8,692 nt of DNA. Origin: Deltaproteobacteria bacterium (GTDB lineage Bacteria; Desulfobacterota; Dissulfuribacteria; Dissulfuribacterales; QOAL01). The translations under genes and the position numbers were made by a program. The stretch covers positions 1 through 8,692 of the forward strand of contig JAMOUE010000230.1 in the NCBI GenBank assembly GCA_027068235.1. Direction: 5' to 3'. Shown in pieces: positions 1 to 6,456 of this stretch. The notes under the pieces are model-generated. The model was given only the letters and a program-made list of their open reading frames with translations. It ran no database searches and was not told the origin of the DNA. Position 1 is the stretch's first letter. Each line of letters opens with the position of its first letter.

Positions 1-779
1 TCAGCAGAACCAGCAGATGAACCCGCATTTACTAGCACTACGTGGGCATCTGATTCGCATGCACTCTTTATGGCCTTTTCTATATCTTCCGGCCTATCAT
101 CAACTATCTCACTTACCTGACATACGGCACCACAAGAGCTGGCCAGGGCTGCCAGCACTGCCGAATTGGATTCTGGTATCTGGCCAGGTTCAAGGCCATC
201 CTTTTCAAGCTTCTCCATATCCACAAGCTCTGAACCAGTAGGAATTATCCTGACTATCGGCCTCTTCCACACCTTTACCTTGACGTTTCCACTGGCAATA
301 AGACCACCAACATCGTAAGGGGCAAGAAGATGATTTGTAGGAAAGACAAGCTCTGTAGCAACTATGTCTTCACCAACTTTTCTTACATTCTGCCATGGAA
401 ATACAGGATTTCTTAGAAGAATATGCTCTCTGGCATTGTCAATCAGACAATGTTCTATCATAACAACTGCATTTTTCCCCTCAGGCAAGGGGAAACCAGT
501 ATTTACAGCAATGGCAGCCTCTCCAATACGCAATGAAACAGGCGCATCGTCCCTAGCCGAAAAGGTATCCTCTGCCACTACAGCATATCCATCCATGGCA
601 GCAGAATGAAAGGCAGGCGCTGAGATACGCGCAAAGACCGGGCAAGAAGTCACGCGGCCTGATGCATCTTTACTTGAAATCTCTTCATCTCCAACCAAGT
701 CCCCCGGCCTGAATCGGTCTAAGAGAAGCGAACGGGCCTGGCTCAACTCCTTCATATTGAGATAGATCCTTCTCTTCAT
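1..779 (-). CDS. MoeA-family molybdopterin biosynthesis protein, probable MoeA/PBP-like fusion (3' end outside window)
   Basis: Molybdenum cofactor biosynthesis protein acting in the cytoplasm; MoeA inserts molybdate into adenylylated molybdopterin. The visible part is 259 residues from the N-terminus, and the remainder runs off the window at position 1. MoeA signatures are seen: AAMDGYAV at about residues 61-67, VGEDI at 135-139, PTGSELV at 180-186 and NAGSSAGSA at 251-259. The ATG (779-777) overlaps the stop of the preceding moeA in an ATGA arrangement, which suggests translational coupling; an alternative ATG lies at codon 9. The wording of the motifs (for example SAAMDGYAV, NAGSSAGS rather than SGGVSVG) resembles the family in which MoeA is fused to a C-terminal periplasmic-binding-protein-like (COG1910, LysR-substrate-type) domain, often encoded next to a stand-alone moeA. 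The fusion itself is inferred because the C-terminus is not visible. It could instead be a plain divergent MoeA. Confidence 0.88.
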   Translation of the reverse strand, partial: MKRRIYLNMKELSQARSLLLDRFRPGDLVGDEEISSKDASGRVTSCPVFARISAPAFHSAAMDGYAVVAEDTFSARDDAPVSLRIGEAAIAVNTGFPLPEGKNAVVMIEHCLIDNAREHILLRNPVFPWQNVRKVGEDIVATELVFPTNHLLAPYDVGGLIASGNVKVKVWKRPIVRIIPTGSELVDMEKLEKDGLEPGQIPESNSAVLAALASSCGAVCQVSEIVDDRPEDIEKAIKSACESDAHVVLVNAGSSAGSA

Positions 780-2017
780 GGCAAAAGCATTACCTCCGCC
801 TCTTCTCCTTCGTGGTAACCCTCGCTATCACGTGGTATCTTCAACAGGCCATCTGCCTTAACCAGAGTCGAAATAAGACCTGATTTACCATAGATAGGCA
901 TTGCCACTGGTAAGATGCCATCTTTAGAATCCTCAAGCCGCACCCTGACATAATCCTCCCTTCCTGTTACAGAAGGAAATATCTGGCCACAAACCGCCCT
1001 TTTAAACTCCATATCTGTTTCAGGATCAAGCCCTAACATCACATTCAAAAGGTATTGAACAAACAGCATATAAACCACCATACATGAAGCTGCGTGGCCT
1101 GGCAGCCCCAAAAGGGCCGTATCCTCAAAACGAGAAATAATGGTGGGCTTACCAGGCCTTACTGCCACTCCATGGACAAGCGGCGGCTCGCCTGACAGAT
1201 GCTCAAAAACCTTTAGAGTAAAATCCCTTGCCCCTACAGAGCTTCCACCCGACACAAGAATCACATCTGCGCCCATATCTAGGGCCTCTCTGCATTTTTC
1301 GTAGATTGAATCGAATGAATCCTCCACAATCCCAAGCCGTTTTACAGTAGCTTTCCCCTGACGAACAAGGGCCTCCAGGGTAGTAGAATTGATGTCTCTT
1401 ACCTTGCCGTCTTCTGGAACCTCAGTCTCTGGAACTATTTCATCACCTGTACTTATGATAAAAACCCTGGGGCTTTTAACTACCTTGACCTTGGTTATCC
1501 CAAGGCCTGCAAGAAGACCAAGATCCTGCGGTCGAAGCCTTTTTCCCCGTGTTATGCAAACCTTGTCCTTTTGGCAATCTTCCCCTTTTAAAATCATATT
1601 TTCGTTGGGAGCTGCAGCCTTATAAACCTCTATGAGATCTTTATCCAGCTCCTTGGTATATTCCACCATAACAACAGCATCTGCACCTTCAGGGACCATA
1701 CCTCCTGTCCAGATACGAACTGCCTCGCCAGGACCTATTGGCCCACAGCCAGGCGCCTGCCCCATGCGTACCTCTCCAACCACCTTTAATAAGGCTGGCT
1801 CTGTCTCAGATGCCCCAAAAATATCCCTAGCCCTTAGGGCATATCCATCCATGGTAGAACGCGAGAAGGGAGGTAAGTCCTCTGGAGAAACTATGTCATT
1901 AGCCACTGCTCTACCCAAGGCCTTGTTAAGAGGTACTTCTTCGCCTGGCAATCTAGGAAAAGATCTCAAGATCTGCCTGACTTGCGTAGTGGTCAAAAGC
2001 CTGAAAAAGCCCTTCAT
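776..2017 (-). CDS. moeA: Molybdopterin molybdenumtransferase MoeA
   Basis: Catalyses insertion of molybdate (or tungstate) into adenylylated molybdopterin, the last general step of Mo/W cofactor synthesis. At 413 residues it has the normal length for the family. Family motifs occur in order: RSTMDGYAL (53-61), WTGGMVPEGADAVVMVE (103-119), GED (145-147), STGDEIV (189-195), SGGSSVGARDF (256-266), PGKPT (288-292) and LPGHAAS (305-311), followed by a C-terminal domain ending at residue 413. The start ATG (2017-2015) is preceded by AAGGAG with an 8-nt spacer. Its stop overlaps the start of the next MoeA-family gene by ATGA. Two MoeA-type genes in tandem are common in Desulfobacterota and archaea, where the second is usually a fusion; each may serve a different metal or target enzyme, which the sequence cannot decide. 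Such organisms typically need the cofactor for formate dehydrogenases and related oxidoreductases. Confidence 0.95.
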   Translation of the reverse strand: MKGFFRLLTTTQVRQILRSFPRLPGEEVPLNKALGRAVANDIVSPEDLPPFSRSTMDGYALRARDIFGASETEPALLKVVGEVRMGQAPGCGPIGPGEAVRIWTGGMVPEGADAVVMVEYTKELDKDLIEVYKAAAPNENMILKGEDCQKDKVCITRGKRLRPQDLGLLAGLGITKVKVVKSPRVFIISTGDEIVPETEVPEDGKVRDINSTTLEALVRQGKATVKRLGIVEDSFDSIYEKCREALDMGADVILVSGGSSVGARDFTLKVFEHLSGEPPLVHGVAVRPGKPTIISRFEDTALLGLPGHAASCMVVYMLFVQYLLNVMLGLDPETDMEFKRAVCGQIFPSVTGREDYVRVRLEDSKDGILPVAMPIYGKSGLISTLVKADGLLKIPRDSEGYHEGEEAEVMLLP

Positions 2018-2194
2018 GGCCGCAGCTCCTTAATGCTGATCTTAAGAAATTGGTTAGCAAGTCTGGCCTTGTTTCATACTAAAGTCAAGAAGAAGTAGAT
2101 TATTACCTTGGACTATCTCTAAAAATTGAGATCTTTAGATACAAAAGAGGCTACTATCCGTGAAAATCAAAAGGCTCACTCACACCAAAATGGC
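2018..2194. other. Intergenic gap between HEAT-like gene and moeA; possible promoter region
   Basis: This 177-nt AT-rich gap separates the HEAT-like gene from moeA. It contains no convincing open reading frame. Read on the minus strand it has a TTGACT hexamer (2083-2088) that resembles a -35 box, but no good -10 box lies 16-18 nt downstream, so promoter assignment is weak. A short imperfect inverted repeat (TCTAAA...TTTAGA) lies near 2117-2138, but it is not a typical terminator. The main support for a transcription break is that this gap is longer than any other in the cluster and that the gene functions change across it. Confidence 0.3.
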
Positions 2195-2893
2195 TCATAT
2201 ATCACTACAAGAAAGCCTATCGAGGCTCATGGCTGCCGCATCTGCAACCGATAGCTCTTTAAGGGTGTCATTTATAAATAGTTGAACTGTCCTTCTGTCG
2301 GAAAGGTTGTTTGCTATCTCGTCACACAACTCTTTGTTCCCTGAGTAACCAAGGGCCAAGATTGCAAGGGCCTTTGACTCTGCATCTTTATCGGTAAGAT
2401 ATCCTTTTAGGATGCGCCACGCCTCTATCTCCTTAAAGATCTCGGGCCTTGTCTGGGCAAGCCTGTAAAGCCCCCATAGCGCACCTCGCCTAAGCGGAAG
2501 ATGCTCCAGGTAGTTTCCATCTTCCCACACATAGGAAAGAAGAATCCTGGCATACTCCCTGGCCAAGGTTTCATCCTGCGCCATGGCCTCTGCCATGGCC
2601 TCTGGCGCTCCCCAGCCGATTCCGCCAGATTCGTCATTGAGGCTCCACATAAGCCTTCTCATGACTATCCTTGCCTCCTCCATATCTTGGCGGGCAAGCC
2701 TGGCAACAACGGTGCCAAAGGCCCTTATTGCTATCCATCTTTCAAGGCCCTCTGGCTGATAGAAACTTCTTATTAATGTGGATAAAACCTTTTTGGGAGG
2801 GACATTTGAAACATATTCAAGAACAGGCGAAAGCTTGCCAGCCTTCAAAAGTTTTGACAACTTCCGCCTGTCTTTGTTTGAAAAGCTTGTCAT
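2195..2893 (-). CDS. HEAT-repeat-like protein of unknown function (resembles DVU0298-type proteins)
   Basis: A predicted soluble cytoplasmic protein of 232 residues, almost entirely helical in appearance, with no signal peptide or membrane segment. Helical pairs such as ERWIAIRAFGTVVARLA (51-67), PLRRGALWGLYRLAQ (133-147) and DAESKALAILALGYSGN (170-186) have the periodic Ala/Leu pattern of HEAT or armadillo repeats. The most distinctive stretch is the motif WSLNDESGGIGWGAPEAM at 83-100, which I associate from memory with conserved hypothetical proteins of sulfate reducers (the DVU0298 group); no function is known to me. The start ATG (2893-2891) has AAAAGGG about 10 nt upstream. It begins 17 nt after the stop of the desulforedoxin-like gene, so it is likely co-transcribed with the oxygen-defence genes. 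HEAT folds usually mediate protein contacts or, in phycocyanobilin-lyase-like members, cofactor handling; which applies here is unknown. Confidence 0.82.
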   Translation of the reverse strand: MTSFSNKDRRKLSKLLKAGKLSPVLEYVSNVPPKKVLSTLIRSFYQPEGLERWIAIRAFGTVVARLARQDMEEARIVMRRLMWSLNDESGGIGWGAPEAMAEAMAQDETLAREYARILLSYVWEDGNYLEHLPLRRGALWGLYRLAQTRPEIFKEIEAWRILKGYLTDKDAESKALAILALGYSGNKELCDEIANNLSDRRTVQLFINDTLKELSVADAAAMSLDRLSCSDI

Positions 2894-2910
2894 GTAAACA
2901 TAACCCTTTT

Positions 2911-3240
2911 CTAATCCAAGGGCTCCATCTCTTTACCACAACAAAGTGGCACAGGCTGACCAGCTTTGCAATTCATGTACTTGTTACATACTGCACAGAA
3001 ATAGGTACAATCTTCCTCGACCTTCTTCTCCTGTGAATAGGTAGTCTGACCGCCCTGCACGCCTTCGATGTGAAACCTGGCTACCTTATCGTGGCCAGGA
3101 ACATAATTTCCCATTGGGACGATCTTTTTGTTATCTCCATAACAATCCACAACTACCTTCCAGAGAACCTCCAGAGATGCAGCCTCTTGAGGATTTTCTG
3201 GTTCAAATTCCACTACGTTTTTGTCTACTAATATCTTCAT
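2911..3240 (-). CDS. Small protein with C-terminal desulforedoxin-like metal site, function unknown
   Basis: I do not recognise a named family for this 109-residue protein. Its C-terminal third (about 78-109) carries C82-x2-C85, then 14 residues, then adjacent C100-C101 followed by GKEM. This is the pattern of desulforedoxin and of centre I of desulfoferrodoxin (in the desulfoferrodoxin of this window C10-x2-C13-x15-C29-C30-GKPM). It probably binds one Fe in an Fe(Cys)4 site, though zinc is possible. Two further cysteines (C78, C91) lie nearby. Residues 1-65 form a separate segment without recognised motifs; no signal peptide or membrane segment is seen, so it is likely cytoplasmic. The ATG (3240-3238) is preceded by AAGGAG at 10 nt. 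It follows the flavodiiron gene by 21 nt, suggesting co-transcription and a possible electron-transfer or redox-sensing role in the same process. That role is inference. Confidence 0.85.
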   Translation of the reverse strand: MKILVDKNVVEFEPENPQEAASLEVLWKVVVDCYGDNKKIVPMGNYVPGHDKVARFHIEGVQGGQTTYSQEKKVEEDCTYFCAVCNKYMNCKAGQPVPLCCGKEMEPLD

Positions 3241-3261
3241 AGGCCTTGTTCTCCTTGTTTA

Positions 3262-4467
3262 TCATTCCTGATTCTCAAGGGACTCAATTATCTTCTGCCC
3301 CATGAGCTGTCCAACCTCTTTACATTTTTTGAGGTCATCGTGCGTGGGAACGTATTTGACCCTTATGCCTTCGTGAACCAGATCAAACTTCCAATCTTCC
3401 ATTGCCTTATTCATGTGTTTGACTGCCTCACCGCTCCATCCATAGGAACCAAAGGCAAAACCAAACTTCTTGGCCGGCCTCAATCCCCTTAGATACATAA
3501 GAAAACCAGCCATGGCTGGAAGAAGGCCGTTGTTCAAAGTCGGGCATCCAAGGCAGATCCCTTTGGCATCAATCACATCGGTCACTATCTCACTCCTGTG
3601 ATTCACACTAAGATCCAGAAGTTTTACACTGACACCTGTTGATTCCAGGCCATCTGCCACTGCCTTTGCCATCATCTCGGTACTGTGCCACATGGTATCG
3701 TAAATTACCAAGGCCTTTTTTGTACCCCTGTGATGTGACCAATCTTCGTATGCCTTTATTATCTTGCCAGGATCTTTTCTCCAGATAACACCATGATCTG
3801 GCGCTATCATATCTATCTCTATGCCTGCCTCTGCAACGCTCTGCAGAAGTTTTCTAACCTGTGGAGAATATAGATAGAGGATGTTGGCGTAATACTTCTT
3901 GGCCTGATACATGAGTTCCGACTGATCCACCTCATCGTCAAACCGTTCGCTTGTTCCAAGGTGCTGGCCAAAGGCGTCACTGGAGATGAGAAGCTTTTCC
4001 TCTGGTATATAGGAAAACATTGAATCTGGCCAGTGAAGCATTCTGGTTTCAATAAAAGTGATGGAACGCTTGCCCACAGAGATGGTCTCGCCATTTTCCA
4101 CTACATGATAAGGCCAGTCTGGCTTATGAAAATGCGCCAGAAGATTCTTGTGCCCCATCTTAGAACATATAATCTTTTCCGGTTTAACAAGATCAACTAT
4201 TTCAGGAAGAGAACCGCTATGATCCATTTCCACATGATTCACAACGATGTAATCAATCTTTTCAGGATCAGTAAGGGTCCTTATCCTGTGAACCAAGTCA
4301 GAGCACAGGTTATGTTTGACAGTATCAAAGAGAACCGTCTTTTCATCAAACATCAAAAAGGCATTGTAGGTGGTTCCCTTGTATGTTGAATAACCGTGAA
4401 AGTCCCTAACAAGCCAGTCTACGGCACCTACCCAGTAAATATCTTTTTTGATTTCATACACTTGCAT
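3262..4467 (-). CDS. Flavodiiron protein (A-type, rubredoxin:oxygen oxidoreductase-like)
   Basis: Cytoplasmic enzyme reducing O2 to water (some members reduce NO to N2O) with electrons from rubredoxin. The protein has 401 residues. The N-terminal metallo-beta-lactamase-like domain (about 1-248) carries the complete diiron ligand set: H78-x-E80-x-D82-H83, H145, D164 and H225. The C-terminal flavodoxin domain (about 250-395) has the FMN phosphate loop around YDTMWHSTEMMA (256-267) and the flavin-contacting region GCPTLNNG (307-314). I chose ATG at 4467-4465 because GGAGG stands 8 nt upstream; an in-frame TTG at 4482 lies within the Shine-Dalgarno region and is unlikely. The rubredoxin gene ends 17 nt upstream, echoing the rub-roo pair of Desulfovibrio gigas, and supplies the expected electron donor. 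No C-terminal rubredoxin or flavin reductase fusion is present, which fits class A. Confidence 0.96.
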   Translation of the reverse strand: MQVYEIKKDIYWVGAVDWLVRDFHGYSTYKGTTYNAFLMFDEKTVLFDTVKHNLCSDLVHRIRTLTDPEKIDYIVVNHVEMDHSGSLPEIVDLVKPEKIICSKMGHKNLLAHFHKPDWPYHVVENGETISVGKRSITFIETRMLHWPDSMFSYIPEEKLLISSDAFGQHLGTSERFDDEVDQSELMYQAKKYYANILYLYSPQVRKLLQSVAEAGIEIDMIAPDHGVIWRKDPGKIIKAYEDWSHHRGTKKALVIYDTMWHSTEMMAKAVADGLESTGVSVKLLDLSVNHRSEIVTDVIDAKGICLGCPTLNNGLLPAMAGFLMYLRGLRPAKKFGFAFGSYGWSGEAVKHMNKAMEDWKFDLVHEGIRVKYVPTHDDLKKCKEVGQLMGQKIIESLENQE

Positions 4468-4484
4468 ATCCAAATCCTCCAACT

Positions 4485-4646
4485 CTACTCTACCGGCTCA
4501 AATTGATCCTTGGACGCCCCGCAGATAGGGCATGTCCAATCATCAGGAATATCCTCAAAGGCTGTGCCAGGCTTCACGCCGTTGTCAGGATCGCCATTGG
4601 TAGGATCATATACGTAACCGCATACGGTACACCTATACTGTTTCAT
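4485..4646 (-). CDS. Rubredoxin, classical CX2C type
   Basis: Small cytoplasmic electron carrier with one Fe(Cys)4 centre, 53 residues, the standard rubredoxin length. The four ligands are C6-x2-C9-G-Y and C39-x2-C42-G, and the typical PDDWTCPICGASKDQFEP segment is complete (35-52). The ATG is at 4646-4644 with GAGGAG 9 nt upstream. The gene is followed after 17 nt by the flavodiiron protein, and the Shine-Dalgarno of that gene sits just past this stop (TAG, 4487-4485). This neighbour makes the flavodiiron protein the most likely partner; desulfoferrodoxin and rubrerythrin are other known acceptors of rubredoxin electrons. The gene is short and easily missed by length filters. Confidence 0.97.
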   Translation of the reverse strand: MKQYRCTVCGYVYDPTNGDPDNGVKPGTAFEDIPDDWTCPICGASKDQFEPVE

Positions 4647-4707
4647 GACTATTTACTCCTCTCTTTGCTTTTTATTGATTTTTGACAGACTTAATCGTGC
4701 CTTTCCA

Positions 4708-4929
4708 TTACGCCGTTGACTTGGAATGCGACTCTGCTACCGACCCTTCTCCTGCCAAAGGCTTGAACATGGCCTTTGTTGCCCCGCAGACAGGACATCT
4801 CCAGTCATCTGGAAGGTCCTCAAACTTGGTGCCCTTTGGAATCTTACCCTTTCTGTCTCCCTTGTCGGGATTGTAAATGTAACCACAGTTTACTGTCTGA
4901 CACTGATACATTTCTTCGGGTCTTGCCAT
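4708..4929 (-). CDS. Rubredoxin, type II with CX4C first cysteine pair
   Basis: Rubredoxin-like one-iron protein of 73 residues. The first cysteine pair is C10-QTVN-C15 (four residues between) in place of the usual two, while the second pair is normal (C45-PV-C48-G). CX4C rubredoxins have been described in Desulfovibrio desulfuricans (Rd-2) and have altered properties compared with classical rubredoxin. The core (about 8-56) has the expected PDDWRCPVCGATKAMFKP segment, followed by a hydrophilic tail of about 17 residues with no motif. I chose ATG at 4929-4927 because AAGGAG lies 7 nt upstream; a longer reading from 4962 adds an N-terminus with no ribosome binding site. It lies 61 nt before the classical rubredoxin gene and 115 nt after ferritin. 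Proposed partners are desulfoferrodoxin, rubrerythrin or ferritin, but the sequence alone cannot say. Confidence 0.95.
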   Translation of the reverse strand: MARPEEMYQCQTVNCGYIYNPDKGDRKGKIPKGTKFEDLPDDWRCPVCGATKAMFKPLAGEGSVAESHSKSTA

Positions 4930-5044
4930 TTTGACACTCCTTGTGCTTTTGGTACAGACCAACTAAGTGGCCTCCAATTATTGAAAGTTGCAGGGCCCAG
5001 ATTTACACCGAGCCCCGCTGTTGCTAATCCAAAAGAAGGGCTTT

Positions 5045-5566
5045 TTACTCTTGAGGCATAGGAACAGGTAGGGGCCTTTGGCCAAGCTCCCTGTCCACCA
5101 TGAACAGGCCGCCGCCCTTACCATCCGGGCCACCGGCAAGCTTCAGCTTCTGAACCACTGCATTTGCAGAAGCCTCTTCTTCTACCTGCTCACTTACAAA
5201 CCACTGGAGAAAGATCTGAGTTGCGTGATCCTTTTCTTCTATTGCCAGATTCATCAGATCATTTATAAGACTGGTAACATACTGCTCGTGTTCGTATGCA
5301 TGCTCAAAGACAGCTAATGCAGAATCCCACTCCTGCTGAGGGGCCTGAATGGCCTCTAACAGCACTCTACCGCCGCGCTCGATTACAAAGTCATATATCT
5401 TCATGGCATGGATCATCTCTTCCTGCGTCTGAGCCTTCATCCACTTTGCACAGCCTTCCAGATCCACGCTCTCGAAATATGAGGCCATGGACAGATAAAG
5501 ATAGGCCGAATAAAGCTCGGCATTTATCTGCTTGTTCAAAGCCTTTTCCATCTTTTCACTTAACAT
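5045..5566 (-). CDS. ftnA: Ferritin (FtnA type, non-heme)
   Basis: Cytoplasmic iron-storage protein forming 24-mer cages that oxidise Fe2+ and keep it as a mineral core. It has 173 residues, usual for bacterial ferritin. Ferroxidase-centre residues match the E. coli FtnA positions: E17, E50, H53, E94 and Q127, and the third-site glutamates E126 and E130 are present. The C-terminal GGGLFMVDRELGQR region (151-164) is typical of FtnA and is followed by a short proline-rich tail. No bacterioferritin-type heme methionine (near position 52) is apparent. The ATG (5566-5564) is preceded by GGAGGAG at 7 nt, which lies inside the last codons of desulfoferrodoxin; only 3 nt separate the two genes, so translation is probably coupled. 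In this setting ferritin limits free iron available for Fenton chemistry. Confidence 0.95.
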   Translation of the reverse strand: MLSEKMEKALNKQINAELYSAYLYLSMASYFESVDLEGCAKWMKAQTQEEMIHAMKIYDFVIERGGRVLLEAIQAPQQEWDSALAVFEHAYEHEQYVTSLINDLMNLAIEEKDHATQIFLQWFVSEQVEEEASANAVVQKLKLAGGPDGKGGGLFMVDRELGQRPLPVPMPQE

Positions 5567-5569
5567 CTT

Positions 5570-5944
5570 TTAGCTCCTCCACAGTCCATGAAGATTGCAG
5601 TAGGCCCTTGCGGTAACAGCCGAAGCATCTGTACAAAAGGTTGCCTCTGGCTCTTGACCAGGCTTTAGAAACACACGCTGGGCAACATCACCTTCTATCA
5701 ACTCAATCCATTCAATGTAATGCTTGTCTTCCATTGGATGAGCAGCGCTTCCTACCTTTACCTTGTAGCCATTATCTATCTTTTCCAGAACGGGAACATG
5801 TTTCTCCTTTGAAGCATCTACAGTGTTCTCTTCCATGAGGACCATGGGTTTGCCACAACAAACCAACTGTCCCTTTCCCTCATGGATCATCTCCACCATG
5901 TTTCCACAGATTTCACACTTGTAAACTTCCAGTTTCCGGGTCAT
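5570..5944 (-). CDS. dfx: Desulfoferrodoxin (class I superoxide reductase, two iron centres)
   Basis: Reduces superoxide to hydrogen peroxide without making O2, taking electrons from rubredoxin in the cytoplasm. It has 124 residues. The N-terminal desulforedoxin domain has centre I ligands C10-x2-C13 and C29-C30. The C-terminal superoxide reductase domain has the E47-K48-H49 motif and centre II ligands H49, H69, H75, C116 and H119 (CNLHG), so the active site is complete. No signal peptide is present. The ATG (5944-5942) has AAAGGAG about 6 nt upstream. The next gene, ferritin, starts 3 nt after its TAA. It follows the exported superoxide reductase by 34 nt, giving the cell one enzyme in each compartment. 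Two rubredoxins further along the cluster are plausible electron donors. Confidence 0.97.
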   Translation of the reverse strand: MTRKLEVYKCEICGNMVEMIHEGKGQLVCCGKPMVLMEENTVDASKEKHVPVLEKIDNGYKVKVGSAAHPMEDKHYIEWIELIEGDVAQRVFLKPGQEPEATFCTDASAVTARAYCNLHGLWRS

Positions 5945-5978
5945 GACTTACTCCTTTTTAGCTCTTTTTAGTTTTTTG

Positions 5979-6443
5979 TTAGCCTTCTACCTTTATATGT
6001 ACTGGCTCGCTGAGCCACGTCCCATGGAGATTGCAATTGGCCACTGCCTCAATCTTTGCATCTCCAGGCTTATGGAGCCTTATTTCAAAACATGAGTTTG
6101 AGGAGGTGATACCTCCTGCCATATTCACGGCCTCGGAAACCTTTTTCCCGTCTATGTGCAGTTCCACCCGGTCAATCCAGTGATCAGGTGTTGATGGATG
6201 CTCGATCATAAAGCCCACATTCACCTTTACCTGAAACCACTGCCCCTTTTTTACTGCCTTTGGAGCCTTAACAAGGGGAACATGCTTTTTCTCAAGGGTG
6301 GAAGGATTATCCCTGTTCACCAGTGTGTGTATCTTTGCATTCTTTCCTACAGGTTTGTCATAGGAATCAGCCTTTGCAACACCTCCTGCAATGAGCAGAA
6401 ATGCTCCGGCAGCTCCAGCCTTCATGAACTGTCTTCTTTTCAT
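5979..6443 (-). CDS. Exported superoxide reductase (class II, neelaredoxin-like) with Tat-type signal
   Basis: One-iron superoxide reductase predicted to act in the periplasm. The chosen product has 154 residues. It opens with a twin-arginine signal: MKRRQFMK followed by a hydrophobic stretch (AGAAGAFLLIAGGVA) and a KADS region where cleavage is likely. The mature domain has the E-K-K-H motif (E51, H54), H82, H88 and C137-NLH140, the complete ligand set for the His4Cys iron site; the desulforedoxin domain is absent. I chose ATG at 6443-6441 because AAGGG lies about 8 nt upstream; the GTG at 6452 has its purine-rich stretch too close. Export through Tat would suit an enzyme that receives its iron in the cytoplasm. 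The gene starts 13 nt after the stop of the pentaheme cytochrome, which points to co-expression and perhaps electron transfer between them. Rubredoxin is cytoplasmic and could not serve as the donor there. Confidence 0.93.
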   Translation of the reverse strand: MKRRQFMKAGAAGAFLLIAGGVAKADSYDKPVGKNAKIHTLVNRDNPSTLEKKHVPLVKAPKAVKKGQWFQVKVNVGFMIEHPSTPDHWIDRVELHIDGKKVSEAVNMAGGITSSNSCFEIRLHKPGDAKIEAVANCNLHGTWLSEPVHIKVEG

Positions 6444-6456
6444 TTTCTTCACCCTT

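Noticed and set aside
1632..2033. Plus-strand open frame of 133 codons opposite moeA
   Set aside because: It lies opposite a well-supported moeA, shows no family motif and is explained by the codon bias of the real gene.
2671..3036. Plus-strand open frame of 121 codons spanning the HEAT-like and desulforedoxin-like genes
   Set aside because: It is antisense to two supported genes, the composition is not protein-like, and no ribosome binding site was seen.
4468..4482. Longer start (TTG at 4482) for the flavodiiron protein
   Set aside because: The extension overlaps the GGAGG that serves the ATG at 4467, and family members start at the MQVYEI-like position.
4949..4962. Inverted repeat TTGGT-4-ACCAA upstream of the type II rubredoxin as an operator
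   Set aside because: It is only 5 bp per arm, occurs once in the gaps I inspected, and matches no regulator box I can name.
6444..6452. GTG start at 6452 for the exported superoxide reductase
   Set aside because: The purine-rich stretch directly abuts the GTG, while the ATG at 6443 has normal spacing; the Tat motif is intact in both.
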